Shown piece by piece: positions 25,549 through 40,270 of a stretch of DNA of 64,000 bases. A program made the position numbers and the translations under genes. Position 1 is the stretch's first letter. Each line of letters starts with the position of its first letter. The notes under the pieces are model-generated. The model made no database searches and had not been told where the DNA came from. It saw nothing but the letters and a program-made list of their open reading frames with translations. Where the stretch lies: NCBI GenBank assembly GCA_028023455.1, contig JAQFVV010000031.1:8050093-8114092 (forward strand), given 5' to 3'. The stretch comes from Epiperipatus broadwayi. Its lineage: Eukaryota > Onychophora > Udeonychophora > Euonychophora > Peripatidae.

Positions 25549-25834
25549 AAAGATCAGTAATATAATAACCAAGCCTGAGGACTCAATCCCTCTTGACTCT
25601 CATAGTGTTTATCAAATCTCATGTGAAAATTGTAAGGCTTCTTACATAGATATGAGTAATTGTCACAGCAGTGTTAGGAGAGATGAGCATGCTAATGCAG
25701 TTAAACAACACTCATCATCATTAGCACTCTTACTCCATACTATGGATTCAGGTCATAAAATTATTTTTTCTAGTACCAGAATCATATCCAGATGTGATAA
25801 TCTATACCAGTGCAAAATTAGAGAAGCCATTTAG
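25549..25834 (+). pseudogene. PLE GIY-YIG endonuclease, inverted partial copy
   Basis: The plus-strand frame begins at the junction with ISNIITKPEDSIPLD. It continues SVYQISCENCKASYIDMSNC, the same domain as the left copy but with G-to-S at the first motif and YIG changed to YID. It ends at REAI and a stop at 25832-25834, whereas the left copy reads on to EILKRPDCINK. RT sequence is absent. The non-coding 3' end follows to about 26073. Confidence 0.85.
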
Positions 25835-26073
25835 ATACGCGAGATGATACCAGCAAACTTCCTCCTATTTGGAAATATTTTTTTAAAAAACATTCTTAAT
25901 TTAACATTTTTGCTATTGGTGGAACTTTAATGTTTTTTTTTTCAAATTATAGCACCTCTACAACTGTCTTTCTACCTTTTATCAGTCTGTGGAAAACTTG
26001 TGTTACCAAGTCAAAATGTCAGTATATCAATATTAAGATATTTTAACATGGATGAACCCGCAAAATATGTCTT

Positions 26074-29000
26074 TTATATATACATTGTAACCTGTCCTTT
26101 TCCGATGTGTATTTTATACACATAACATATTTAATTATTATATTTTCTAATTTGTCTTTCTTGCTTTAAGATTAGGCCATAATATAGCTAGCTAATTGAG
26201 CATCAAGAACCTTTCTTTCTATTACAACCTGTCTACTCTGGATTACCACATTTCTTACTATACTCTTTGAATCTATCTACTGCCTAATTCTAACATTAAA
26301 CCATAAATCATATAAAATGTTATTTCATGAAACTTAACAATTAATTATAATTATCTATCAAACAATTTCTAAGGTAGATTTGCAAAGACAGTTACAAGAG
26401 AGTGGTTTTAAATAATAATAAAAAAATAAAACATATATATCTTTCCATGACATCTTGAATTAATCACATCAAATTAATAAAATGTATTATAATCTTATAT
26501 CTTTTATAATAACTACTACTACCTTATGCATATCTCAAGGTTCTTACTTATTTTCATATGATAACATCATAATAACTCCTCTATTTAAGATAATTGAATA
26601 ATAAGAGGGACTTTACTAAGATCCAAATACCTTAATAGTAACCACATTTAACATTATAATATAATGTTAAATCATTTCAGTAAGATAAATACATATTTTT
26701 AACAATGGCAATAAATTCCCAATTATAAATCATCATCATGTTTTTTAACAATGAATATAATTATATCTTATAACTAACTACTACTTATAAAATGAACAAC
26801 TTTTATTATCATCTTAAAATATAATCATTATTCAAAATAACTTTCCTTTTAACTTTAGTCAGCTAAATAATCAACTTACTTGGTTTTATATACCCTGTTA
26901 ACTTTAATTAGATTGTCTAAAATATTCGCATATCAATATCTAATACTAATATACTCTTCTGAATGTATTTGAAATGAATTCAATTTTACTTTCATAAGAA
27001 ATTCCCATGTGACTATAAAGATATAACCATTTTTAAACCAAAACAATAATGCTATTAAATGTTCTAACTCAAGTAATTGTGATTGAATTTAATAAACAAT
27101 TACATCTATCCATTTTGTTCTATATAATACTCCCAATAATTTATGTATTTGGATATGACAAAGTGGTGAAAATAATTCCAAATTGAAACAAAGACTTCAC
27201 TCAACCACTGTATTTATAACATTAATTTATTTATATGAATAACAATAATTGTTAACAGAATTTTAAATAGTATGTATAACAACAATAAAATATAACACAT
27301 ATAATTTTTTTAACATTTGTACAATTATATACAATAATGAGAACCGCTGACTCCTATCCATTAAACAATAAAAATTTAACTTATAGGAATCTATTTTTCC
27401 TATTTTCCAATTTCCAAAAATCATTGCAAATAATTTTGGTATTATTATTATTATTTTTTAACTACAGGTTCCATATTTTATGTATATTTCTTATTTAAGA
27501 TACATATTGTTATTATCCTTATTAATGCAAAACAACCACATCACATATTGTCATAATGTGATTATTTTTATCACCTAAAAATCTATGAAATTAACCCATA
27601 ATAAAACCAAGGATACAATACCATTTGACCATCACTCATTTCATTCATTTTTTTGTTTGTTTTCATTATTGATCCCATTTGTTTTTATTTTCTTATAGTG
27701 TCACTTTAAGATTAATTACTTAATGCAACCTTTGTTTGTATTTACATTTTATTTTCCATTTAAACAGTTTTCCACACTTAGATAAACCATTTTACTCTTT
27801 TTATAAGTACACCTATATACCATGCCTACCTTATTTTCTTTATAATTAACATTCTGTAGATAAGAAACTAGTGTCTACTGGACTCAAATGCTACAAATAT
27901 ACAATGGAGGTCTTATTTACCTTTCCAAATAAGATGTGCTCTCATCGCAAGTAATCATTTATTCCTCACGAAGCTCTTGTGAATTTGATCACCTTCATCT
28001 TATGAAAATTCTTCACATTATAACATCCAACTACTTATATGAGTATCACTTAGATTAACCTCATTATATTCTTATCAGTTCCTCAGTAATTTACAATATA
28101 TCACATTGACTATCTCCTGGAATGACAACCTATCTAAATGTAAAAAGGATCACAGGCATATATCATACACTAACTCAGCATAACTATATAATAATATTAT
28201 CTTTCCATTGATTATTTTCCTAACTTCCTGGTGATATTACAAAACAAAGTGTCAATATAATTTGACAATAGTCAATATTTATTTAGTTATTTATTTATTT
28301 TTAACTTGGGATCACAAGTTTATTTATTGTATCATATAGTTTATCATCCACCCATTTTTAATCCTTTCAGATTACTTTTCTTCACACTTCATTATCTTAC
28401 CTTTGGTTATTTTCACTATTATATTACTAGATTCTTTAACATTACCTTATAATCATCAACATACATTTCAAAATATATCATATATTAATCTTATCTTGAT
28501 ATGATTTTATAATAAAAACTTAGAACATTATTTTACCCATTTCACTCTTCTATTTCCTTTGCATCTATAACGTTCTCATTTGGAATATATCTAGAATTAT
28601 AACTTAAACATTAACTTATAAAACAATTCTCAAACAACATAATGAAGATTAACTTTATAACAAAAAATATATAAAGTTAGTAATTATCAAACTACTATCC
28701 AAAGAATAGAAAATTATTATTTAGTTTTTTTTTTTTTTTTTGGTGATTAATTTATACGTATGTAAAGCTGATAGTTCAGATTTTCAATTATCTAATAGAT
28801 TGTCTCTTCAATATTTGAAATAAATAATTTTTTACTGGAATTAGCAGATTAATGGATTACGTCATACATAACTATTCAAGTGTTTTTAAAGTGTTGATCA
28901 AAACCATTTAACATAAATACGTTCGTCGTTTTATTTCTATGTTTATATTACAGTTTATTGACATAAGTCTCATAATCTATATATTTTCTTTTCTATGGGA

Positions 29001-30100
29001 CAATTTTAATTCCTATTAGTTATTTTTGCATTTATTGTTAACTATTCCAAATAAACATTTATAAGTCAGTTAAATAAAATCGTTCCTATTTACAATACTA
29101 TAAATGTATCTTCTTACAAAAATATTGTAGGATCAGTTTTAATAATGTCAATCAATTTAATTATTATTCTTATTATTTGTCTTCCGCATTTCTGTAAGTT
29201 ATTCTTTAAAGATTTCTATTCTGACTCAATTTAGTTTTCTTTATATCATAAAGTTATGTTATCCTTTAAATTTAAGTTTATAATGAAGTATAGATAACTG
29301 AAATTGTTTTCACTTACGTGAAAGATTGTCCAACTTCTAACCGCTTGAAATGACTCAATATTATCCTTATATATTTGACTGTTCACCATAATAATAAGAT
29401 TCATTGGCAACTTTTTCTGCATTAGCATTTTTTTTTTTTAGAATTGTAATTTGATCTCCCAAACTACGACTTTGACTGGACGAATAAATTGGTTATTCCA
29501 TGCTATAATTATTTATCCAACACACATTATCTTGATTTGTACTAATATATATATATATAAAATTACAGTTATAGCACAAAAATATCTTTATTATCATCTA
29601 AATTTTAATAAGTATTTCTGACGATGTAATTTACTTACTGGTTTCATTTGTTGTTTTTTTTTCATCGTCTAATTTTTATCCAAAATTCCTGCCAATATTA
29701 TGTGAAAGTTGTCTCAATTACTGAGCATTTTAATTTTTAACATGAAAAAATAATATTTCAAAACTAATTAAATTCAACATTTTAATTTCAAGATGAAATA
29801 ATGTATTTAGTCACCTTTATACAAATATTTTACTAAGCTATTAAAATTATCGATCTTTTATTATTATAATTATTTTAAAGAAATATATTATTATAAAATT
29901 ATTTATAGACCTAAAAAAAACAATCACAAACGAATAAAAACAATAGTATGTTTATAATACCTTTTTCAGTCTCAACTAAAATTATCTATCAAGTTATTAG
30001 TGCCAATTATATTTTAAAAATTTAAAATTTTGGATGATTAAGTACATCTTATTACAGTAATTTATTACGGTAAACTAATCAAAAGGTCACAATATATATA
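26074..30100. other. Long AT-rich non-coding stretch
   Basis: About 4 kb with no ORF above about 60 residues, no repeat family shared with the rest of the window and no RNA gene that I can see. Short A/T homopolymers and one small (TA)n run (about 29545-29558) occur. Confidence 0.5.
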
Positions 30101-30142
30101 TAATCCCAGTGCATAACGCTATACTGAAATAAATATACAAAT

Positions 30143-30345
30143 ATTAAGCAATTAAATCATCCCACATGATTAAGAAATCCAGTACTGCCCTCTGTGAACT
30201 AATATATAAATACATTAGAATTAGTATTTCAAAATACCATTTTGATCTGGCTATTTTGAAATACGAACTCTAATGTATTTATATATTAGTTCACAGAGAG
30301 CAGTACTGGATTTCTTAATCGTGTGGGATGATTTAATTGCTTAAT
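30143..30345. repeat. Fold-back copy of the 22633-22966 MITE-like family
   Basis: Arms of about 93 bases (30143-30235 and 30252-30345) are nearly perfect reverse complements around a ~16-base loop. Each arm begins AATTAAATCATCCCACATGA and contains AATCCAGTACTGCCCTCTGT and ACTAATATATAAATACATTA, shared with the element at 22633. (TA)n DNA follows on the right (about 30345-30366). Confidence 0.85.
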
Positions 30346-30366
30346 ATATATATATATATATATATA

Positions 30367-31490
30367 CCATAGTTGCTATAATAAATGGTATATATTCACA
30401 CTTTGCATTGCACAATACATATAATAAAATAGTGATCCTCTATCTTTCTATATCCTCTTTCATTATAAAAAAGATTTATTTGAATGATTAAAGAAGCAGG
30501 TGAGAATGTTAATCAATATTATTATTTATTTTTTAAATATGTATTAACCAGATTAATTTTTATTCAACAAAGTAAAGAAACTTCTTACTCTAAAACTTTC
30601 CTAATACACATTTAAACAGTAATGATGTAATATACAAGTTTTAGTTATTTAAGACAATCTTCTTTATAACCAAAACTAATTTAGAAAGAAAGTGGACTAC
30701 TTTCTTATTGTATGTATTGTTGAATGCTAAGGGAGGGGGGTGTATACCATAACTACAAAAGATTGCATTTAAAAGCATACAGTTCTGAATGCAGTAAGTA
30801 TTTACAATTTGCTATTTTCATTAATTACTCTCCATTGTCATCTGTTGGTGATTTTATAATATGAAAATTCAGCAGATATTTTCAAACTTTGACATATTTA
30901 ATATATATAATCAGTAGAAACCAGTCAATTTTTAGACAATCCCAATATAGATAACAATCTCAAACTTTTGTCAAGACAACCTTATTTTAACAATAAATGT
31001 GAAATCTCTCCCACCTTTATTTATGGCCTCATATATTTATATAGACACTAAAGATTACATGTTCACAACAAGGATTGAAATTATTGATATATGTATATAT
31101 AACAATTTGAAAGTACCAAATAAAGATGCAAAAAAGAATAATGCAAAAAAGAAATCAGTTTATTATTTGTATAGTTTAGATGGATTTCATCAAGTTGTTT
31201 TAAAATCTAATAAATGATTGAGGCTGATTTAAACTGCAATACCCCCTAAAACATAGTCTTATGTGGAAAACATTCTATAACCTATAAAATCATCACAATA
31301 ACATTACTTAACAGAACAGTATCAACAATAATAGTTAATTTGCTCTCTCTTCTCTTTCTTTTCACATGAACGTTCTTTATTCCTAATCTTCTCTTTTATT
31401 TTCATGACTATTGATGTATAAAATTTATTTCCAGAATTTTTCAGAAACTCAACAGATCTCTTTAACTCTCAAATTAAATAAAGGTAAAGG
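30367..31490. other. AT-rich spacer, no feature seen
   Basis: Non-coding. The 72-residue ORF at 30999-31217 is lysine- and isoleucine-rich with no recognisable domain. A G-run (GGGAGGGGGG) lies near 30730. Confidence 0.45.
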
Positions 31491-31495
31491 ATTTT

Positions 31496-31622
31496 AACAC
31501 AGACTTTCAAGAACACTTTAACTATTCACACTATCTCATATCACTAATACGCGTATGTATGGTCATGGGTATCAATGGTATTTGATAGTGAAGATAGTTG
31601 TCGGTGCTTGAAAGTCTGTGTT
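31496..31622. repeat. Small fold-back related to the 470-bp repeat family
   Basis: The outer 16 bases AACACAGACTTTCAAG (31496-31511) are perfectly mirrored at 31607-31622, with looser pairing inward (ACTATCTCAT against ATAGTGAAGATAGT). CACAGACTTTCA ... ACTATCTCATA.CACT.ATAC also matches the start of each 470-bp unit at 60403, 60872 and 61343. Confidence 0.65.
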
Positions 31623-32962
<1,340 letters not shown>

Positions 32963-33768
32963 GCATTGTGAATGCATGGGTAAACACCCACCCAATAAAA
33001 TATATGTAAATGTTACTCCTCAATTTATTAATAACTAAATCATTTTATTTTTTTTTAATTTTGTTTATACTATAATCTTGATTTATATTGCACCTATATA
33101 TATTTCAAGTGAGGGTTATTTCTTCTAAAACCATTATGTGATTTTAATGACTTATAATTAAGTTAGTTATATTTACATATTCAATTCAATGACAAAATAA
33201 GTATAAGAATCAGTCATATATATGTATGTTGAAAATATTGATTATTTGCAGATCAATAAACAATAAAGATTTTATTCTAATCAATGTTTATTAACAAAAT
33301 ATAAGCTGTAATACACTGCATATATTTATACATAAGGAGGGTGTGGAACAAAATATAGTGCAATTTGCAGCTTATCTGCATTTCATAAATTCTCTTATTG
33401 CTAAACTAATCTAGTTTATAATTTAAATCTGCTTAAGAATAACAAGCTCGTATTTAAGTTATTTTTTAAATTATATAATATGCTCATTGTAAAGTTAAAT
33501 ATATCAGCATTAAAATGTATTACAAATAAAGTTAATTAATAAAATTATTAAGAAACAAATATTTTATATATAACCTAATACATAAAGAAATTCTTGATAA
33601 TAACAATTTACTACTCAAATCTTAATTTATAAAATGGCATTCTAACTAGGCATCTTCCTGAGCATGCATAACAATAGAAATTTAATTGCATAAAACAAAA
33701 TATTAATGAAAAAGTCCAAATACCACAAACATAAATTCTGTATGTTACATCACAATATAGCTTTTGGT
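32963..33768. other. AT-rich spacer, no feature seen
   Basis: Non-coding sequence between the microsatellite and the second LINE copy. The minus-strand ORF 33611-33937 is mostly a shadow of the LINE start. Confidence 0.5.
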
Positions 33769-33778
33769 ACAGCATATA

Positions 33779-36700
33779 ATGATAAATATTTTCCGAATAC
33801 ATATATACAATTATGACAGACAAAAATAAAGCATGGCCCTTATTCCCAGGAGGCTGTAAAGTCACCAACCAAGGCAGTGGTTGGTGGCCAAAGGTGGAGG
33901 GTGCTAAGAATCCCCTGATTGCAGACCCAGGCTGCAATTTGATGATGACTTTTTATTTAGGTACTTACAACTGCAGATCACTTTCAAGTGAAGGAAGATT
34001 GCAAGAATTAGAAGAAGAACTCTCTTATATTAAATGGGACATTATTGGACTTTGTGAAGTTAGAAGAAAAGGTGAAGAGACAATTGATTTAAAAAGTGGA
34101 CATATACTCTATTATAAAGGCACAAATATTGGAAATACAAGTGGAGTAGGATTCATTATAAATAAAAAGTGGAAGAACAATATTGTGGAGATTGATGGTG
34201 TATCGGACAGAGTGGCAAGATTAGTTATACAACTTAATAGCAGATACCAAATGCAGATAATTCAGGTTTATGCCCCAACAAGTTCTCATAGTGATGAAGT
34301 AGTAGAAGATTTTTATATGGATGTACAAAAGGCTTTTGATCAGAGTAAACAACATTTTAAAATTGTTATGGGAGACTTTAATGCTAGAATTGGTAAACAA
34401 ATGAAAGATGAAAGTGCTGTAGGTAATTTTGGTTATGGTAATAGAAATGAGAGAGGACATAGACTTGTGGAGTTTGCAGAAAAAGAAAAACTTTATATTA
34501 TGAATTCTTTTTTTTGAGAAAAATGTTAAAAGGAAATGGACATGGAAGCATCCAAATGAAGGTACAGCAGAATTGGATTATATTTTGACTAACAGGAAAT
34601 ACATATTTCAAGATTGTAATGTTCTTAATAAATTTAACACAGGAAGTGATCATCGATTAGTAAGGTGTAAGATACATGTTAATGTGAAACTAGAGAGACA
34701 AAAATTATTAAGAAAAACAATATTTACAGTTGATATTCCTAATCTTCAGAAACATTCTAATGAATTTAAATTAGAACTTACAAATCGGTTTCAAGTATTA
34801 GTAGATTTTGAACATGATTCAGATTTGAATGAAATTAATATGAAAATAACTGATACACTTTTAAAAACTGCAACAAAAATAGCTGGTAGAAAAAAGCAGC
34901 AATTGACCAATAAAATTTCTACTGAGACTAGAGAATTTATGAAGAAAAGAAGGAATATGAAGATATACAAAAATGATGCATTAAAAAGAATTGAATATCT
35001 CGAATTTTGTAAAATGGTGCGGAAAAAGAGTTGAAAATGATATAAGAAAGTATAATTGTGAACTAGCAAGGAAAGCTGTAGAAGAAAATAAAAGTCTTAA
35101 GAATGTAAAACAACATATTGGTATTGGTAGGAAATTTATATCTGCAATAAGAAAAAAAGAGGGAATTGTTACTAAAAAGAGAGATGACATCATGAAATTG
35201 GTAGAAGATTTTTATCAAGAATTATATAGTAATAAAGAACAAGTACCTCCTATATCTATTACATCTTCCAAATTGCCCAGAATTTTAAATGAAGAAGTGA
35301 GATATGCAATTAAATGTATGAAGAAAGGAAAGGCTCCAGGTAATGATGGAATTATAATTGATATATTAAAAGAAGCAGGTGAAGAAATAGAAAATTTTTT
35401 AGCAAAGTTATATACCAAATGTCTAAATGATAAAGATGTACCAGATGATTGGAAGAATGCAGTAATAATATTAATATTTAAAAAAGGTGATAAAGAAGAT
35501 ATTAGAAATTACAGACCTATCAGCCTTTTATCAGTTTTATATAAAATTTTTACCAAGATAATTACAACTCGTCTACAGAGAACATTGGATTTCCACCAAC
35601 CAAGAGAACAAGCTGGATTTAAAAGTGGTTTTAGTACAGTAGATCATATCCAGGTGTTGAGAGAAGTTATAGAAAGGATGAATGAATATGAGTTGTCATT
35701 ATGTTTTGGATTTGTAGATTATGAAAAGGCATTTGATTCTATAAACATTTCTTCAGTGATTAAAGCATTGGATCATCAAGGTATAGATCCAGGATATTGT
35801 CATATTTTGAAGAATATTTATAAAAATGCAACAGCAACAATTAGATTACATAATGATACTGGGAAAGTCAACATTGAGAAAGGTGTAAGACAAGGTGACT
35901 CCATATCTCCAAAACTTTTTACAGCAGTGCTGCAAGAAGTATTTTGTGGATTAAAATGGGAAACTAAAGGAGTGAAAGTAAATGGAGATTATTTAAGTCA
36001 TTTAGATTTCACAGATGATGTAGTTGTTTTTGCAAATAATGCTTCAGAGCTGCAGGATATGTTGCAGGAATTATCAGATGAAAGTAGGAAAGTAGGACTA
36101 AAGATAAATGTTAAAAAGACTAAAGTAATGTTTAATCGATTTGCTCAAAATATGAAAATAAAGATTGATTATGATGAATTAGAAGAAGTTAACAGTTACA
36201 AATACCTTGGTCAGATTATTAATACAGATGGAAACATAATGGAAGAAATTAATCATAGAATTAAACTTGGTTGGAGTGCTTTTGGTAGAAATAACTTGAT
36301 ACTAAAAGGAAATATGCCTATGTGTTTGAAAAGGAAGGTTTTTAACAAATGTGTTTTACCAGTTCTTACTTATGGATCTGAGACTTGGACACTTAATAGA
36401 AGAGCAATACAGAGACTTCAGACCACTCAAAGAAGTATGGAGAGATGCATGTTGGGAGTAACAAGAAGAGATCGAAAATGCAATGTATGGGTAAGAGAAC
36501 AAACAGGTGTTACTGACCTCATTGAAAAAATTAAAAGATTGAAGTGGAGTTGGGCTGGACATATTGCTAGAAGAGATGATAATAGATGGACAATTGAAAT
36601 TTTAAACTGGATTCCAAGAGATTGTAAAAGACCCAGAAAGAGACCACATGTGAGATGGATGGATGAAATAAGAAAGTGTGCAGGGGTGATGTGGAGAAGA

Positions 36701-36786
36701 GAAGCTAAAGATCAGAAAAGATGGATTAAACTTGGAGAGACCTTCATCCTGCAGTGGATTGATAATGGTTGATGATGATGATGATG
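33779..36786 (+). mobile_element. RTE-type non-LTR retrotransposon, copy 2 (5' UTR truncated)
   Basis: This copy is nearly identical in coding sequence to copy 1 on the opposite strand. Its 5' UTR similarity starts only about 35 bases before the ATG (AATGATAAATATTTT), so most of the 5' UTR of copy 1 is missing. The 3' end is a stop followed by (TGA/GAT)n. Likely target duplications are ACAGCATATA at 33769-33778 and ACAGGATATA at 36787-36796, one mismatch in ten. Confidence 0.85.
33813..36772 (+). pseudogene. RTE-type LINE polyprotein with two single-base frameshifts
   Basis: The start (MTDKNKAWPLFPGGCKVTNQ), endonuclease motifs (LGTYNCRSLSS, GLCEVRRKGEE, GDFNARIGK) and RT motifs (NYRPISLLSVLYKIF, VDYEKAFDSI, GVRQGDSISPKLF) match copy 1 closely. 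Two homopolymer insertions break it. One is an extra T in the T run at about 34507-34516, after MNSF. The other is an extra A at about 35024-35029 in the ATGGTGCGGAAAAAGAG region. Otherwise the frame would read through to QWIDNG at 36772. Motif C reads DFTDDVVVF against DFADDVVVF in copy 1, a substitution next to the catalytic aspartates. The few differences from copy 1 indicate recent origin from a common source. Confidence 0.9.
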
Positions 36787-36939
36787 ACAGGATATAGTAA
36801 CTATCATTGGTAAAAGTACTAATAAATATATGATAAATTAGATCTGTGATTCATATAAACTGATATGTTTGACTATAAATATGTTTATTGGCATTAAATA
36901 CTTAGGTGACTAAATTATAATCTATATTGTTCTATAATG

Positions 36940-36954
36940 TAAACACACACACAT

Positions 36955-37021
<67 letters not shown>
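36940..37021. repeat. (AC)n(TA)n microsatellite
   Basis: Interrupted AC dinucleotides (about 36941-36965) are followed by about 56 bases of TA. Confidence 0.95.
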
Positions 37022-37025
<4 letters not shown>

Positions 37026-38250
37026 TTTTAAGTAATAAATCATTCTGGTAGTATTCTGTAAGGTCATAGATGAACATATTCTATAATAACAATATTTTTT
37101 TTTCATTCTTGGAAATTACGTAAAAATATATCCTCATATCTCAGCATTTGCTTTATCTTGTTAACCAAACTGTATTTACTAATAATGGGATCATAAACAA
37201 TTTCATAGGCTTCAAGTACCTCCAGCTCTTCAAAATTTAATAATCATTCAATTATTTTATATTTAGTTAGCAATAATATTTATTTTCAAATCTACATATA
37301 TTCTTTCTACACAGTGCATATATGTAGTCCACAAAACTTATTCCTGAAATGACGTTTTTTTGTTGTTGCTTTTTGCATCTCTATAAGATATGTTATTTAA
37401 TTTAAAATTTTAATTTTAACAGATTTATGTGTAAAATTTGTATTCTATTTTTTATCAAATTAATTGTTATATTTGAGGTAAATTTATTTAGTAAGTAAGC
37501 ACCCAAATGTGATGAAATGGTTAGAGTTTTTGTTTATTTTCTTATTTTGTAATAGAGTAAACTTAATAACATGAATAATGCACTATAGATTTTATAAGAG
37601 ACTGAATTTCTTCACTATTAATTATAATGACCTAATATCTTTAAATTCCACTAGAAATTTATTTGATATCACTAACAGTCATGCAACTTTTGGATACCAG
37701 CAATTAGAAGTGCAAAATAATAATCATTCTAATTTTTCCTTGCCATATTGTACCCAAAGGTACTTAATTAGATACCTATATCAGTCATAGTTTTATATGA
37801 GGCATGATTAGTATATAATATTAAATATGTTAATTATAAAATGAACTCATGTAATATAATCTTCTCATGCATATTTCTTCATAATACATTTTCTGCCTAA
37901 AAAATATTTGTGTCAATTAATTCTATATTTTGTATAAAAAAAATTCAACAATAGTAGATAACTTTAATTTGTAGCATCCATTCCATTTTTTCCTACAACA
38001 TTTGTCCAAAGTCTACTATTTGTATCAATATGTACATTAAGGACTCAAAAAAAAAATTGTATTTTTAATGTCATAGCAATAAAAGGTGCAATCCAGCAAC
38101 CTTGAGTCCTATTTTAAAGAATATGGCCTAATAAAATAAACACTGATATCATTGCACAATACTCTGAGAAATACCAAAAATAAAAGATGCTAAATTAGAT
38201 TTTACTACAAATCCAGTATAACACATCCTCCCTTTTCATGCCTGTTTTTA
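37022..38250. other. AT-rich spacer, no feature seen
   Basis: Non-coding. The 70-residue ORF at 37578-37790 shows no domain or family signature. Confidence 0.45.
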
Positions 38251-38262
38251 TTTTCCAAATTG

Positions 38263-38420
38263 TTGTAATTACAAATTTATTTAATGCACATTGATTACAT
38301 AAGTAATATTTACTTAGGCAATAAACCTAAAGTATGTGCAGTTGAAAATGCTTTAAGTTTATTGCCTTAGTAAATATTACTTACATAATCAATGTGCGTT
38401 AAATAAATTTATAATTACAA
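38263..38420. repeat. Fold-back element with a nearby third copy
   Basis: Arms of 70 bases (38263-38332 and 38351-38420) are nearly perfect reverse complements around an 18-base loop. Key sequence is TTTATTGCCTTAGTAAATAT. A further partial copy of one arm lies at about 38690-38730, and the adjoining CCAAATTGTTGTAAT occurs both at 38255 and at about 38731. The whole 38250-38750 block is therefore a composite of one small element family. No coding capacity. Confidence 0.8.
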
Positions 38421-38748
38421 CTTTAAATTATTGTAATAGATTTCTTACTATAATATCTTTCTATTGACTCATTATAAATCAAAAGATTTCATGAGTACTA
38501 ATGTATAATAGGGATTGTGGACTTAATCAATGAAGTATTGAATAGCTTCATGCTCTCAGATCTAACCACTTCAGATTCACCTATTTATATAGAAAGTAGG
38601 TTGAAGGAAAGAAGAATTCCCCTCTTTCCTTCCAATGTGTAAGCTTGTGGTTAAGACATGTAGAGGTCCCTACCTTCACATTTTCAACTGCACATGCTTT
38701 AGGTTTATTGCCTTAGTAAATATTACTTTCCAAATTGTTGTAATCATC

Positions 38749-40270
38749 TACCTGTTCTATTAAATTTCCTTCCTCTGGAGGGTTACTTTTACTAAGAATA
38801 GCTGTATTGATATTATTTCTTATCAGCTGATTAACAATTTTAAATCAATATACTCCTATTTTTAAAAATATTAGATTTATAATACTTACCATTAATATTA
38901 TTATTAAACTTTACTACCACTAATAATAATATTTTATTTACATTTTTTTACTGAGTAGTATTGCCAGTTTTATAGTTATTAAAGATAGATCATTTTTAGA
39001 TCAGATTTTTGATGTTCTGTCACCTCTGTGATAGACAGAGATATCACTGAATAGGTCTGTCCAAATTTACAATCTTTGTCCAACTGAAATTGCAGTTCCA
39101 AATCCATTTCAATCTAATCAATAGTTACTGCTTTTTCTTGGAGAAAGATTTACTTAAAAACTGGAAGTTTACTAAACCTGTGTCCATTATTGTTTTTTTT
39201 ATTACATAAGGCTTTGAACTAAAGAAATGAAAGTAATTGGAATCAGGAGTGTGATATCTATAATTAAAAGGTATGAATGTAACTGCACAAATGCATAATA
39301 CCATTTAACAGTTAATAGAGGGAGATAATTTGCAATAGAAGTTCTCATGAGGATCATTCCTATAGTAATTGATAGGGTAAAAGAATTAAAAGAGAGAAAC
39401 AGGTAGTCTGTTTGCAGCAATAACATCTAAACTTTAATAAACCAACATTGCTTCTTTTAGGCAGCAGAAATAGTCTTTATTAAGCATTGATATTTTTTAT
39501 TTACATTTACCCCACATATTTAAAGATTATTGCATTATCTACCATTATATTTGATCCCTATGAACAGTTCTCAACCTGTTATAGAAAATTTTAATAAAAA
39601 TACTCATTGCAAAGTATAGTACAAGTACTAGTTAATGTGGCATCTATTAGATTTTACAATAATAACCTGTTTTGAGTTATTTATCGATGTTATTTATCAA
39701 CCAAGCCTTTTATTTAATATTTATATTTTTTATAAATCATGTTTATGGAGTGTTTAATAAAATAAAAGGAAAATAAATATTTTGATGATTTGCTAAAATA
39801 ACATTTGCCCTCGATTGGGTGAGAAAACAAAACAGTAATAATTATGTGGGTTATTTTATTAAATGTGGTTGCTCCCAAAAACATGAAGTATAAAACACCT
39901 TTTCCCCGTGAGAAAATTCATTTTAATATGTATATAATTCCAAACCAATCACTTTTAATATTAAAAAGTTCTACCAAATGATTAGGAAAATGAACTATGC
40001 TTTTTTATTTTTTTTCCTATTTCCGTGTTTTGCCTAACTGTTGGTATGGTAAACTTAGCAATCCAGGGCAAAAAAATAATTATGTCTTGTCACGATAAAA
40101 AAATTAAAAACTCATACTAACCTCATTATTCATAAGAGAGATTTTTATAGATTCTGAATTATCTATATATGTATATTAACCATGATTTCGTAATAGACGT
40201 TTTATATCATTTTTATGTTTAAATTTTATTTGCTTATATAGCGTCATTTTAAAATCTCATACTAAAAACG
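38749..40270. other. AT-rich spacer, no feature seen
   Basis: Non-coding. The minus ORF 39202-39426 has no recognised family. Confidence 0.45.

Larger units (their letters stand above)
23859..26073. mobile_element. Penelope-like element, largest head-to-head inverted pair
   Basis: The minus-strand copy (about 25548 down to 23859) carries reverse transcriptase, GIY-YIG and 3' end. The plus-strand copy (about 25549 to 26073) is truncated so that only the GIY-YIG part and 3' end remain. The two outer ends match each other and the 7136-7317 palindrome: AGTATATYRATATT and the GGTTCATCYGTGTTAAAA / AACCCGCAAAATATG ends. (TA)n or TA-rich DNA borders both sides. The junction at about 25549 falls between RT codons on one strand and AATATAATAACCAAGCC on the other. 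Confidence 0.9.
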
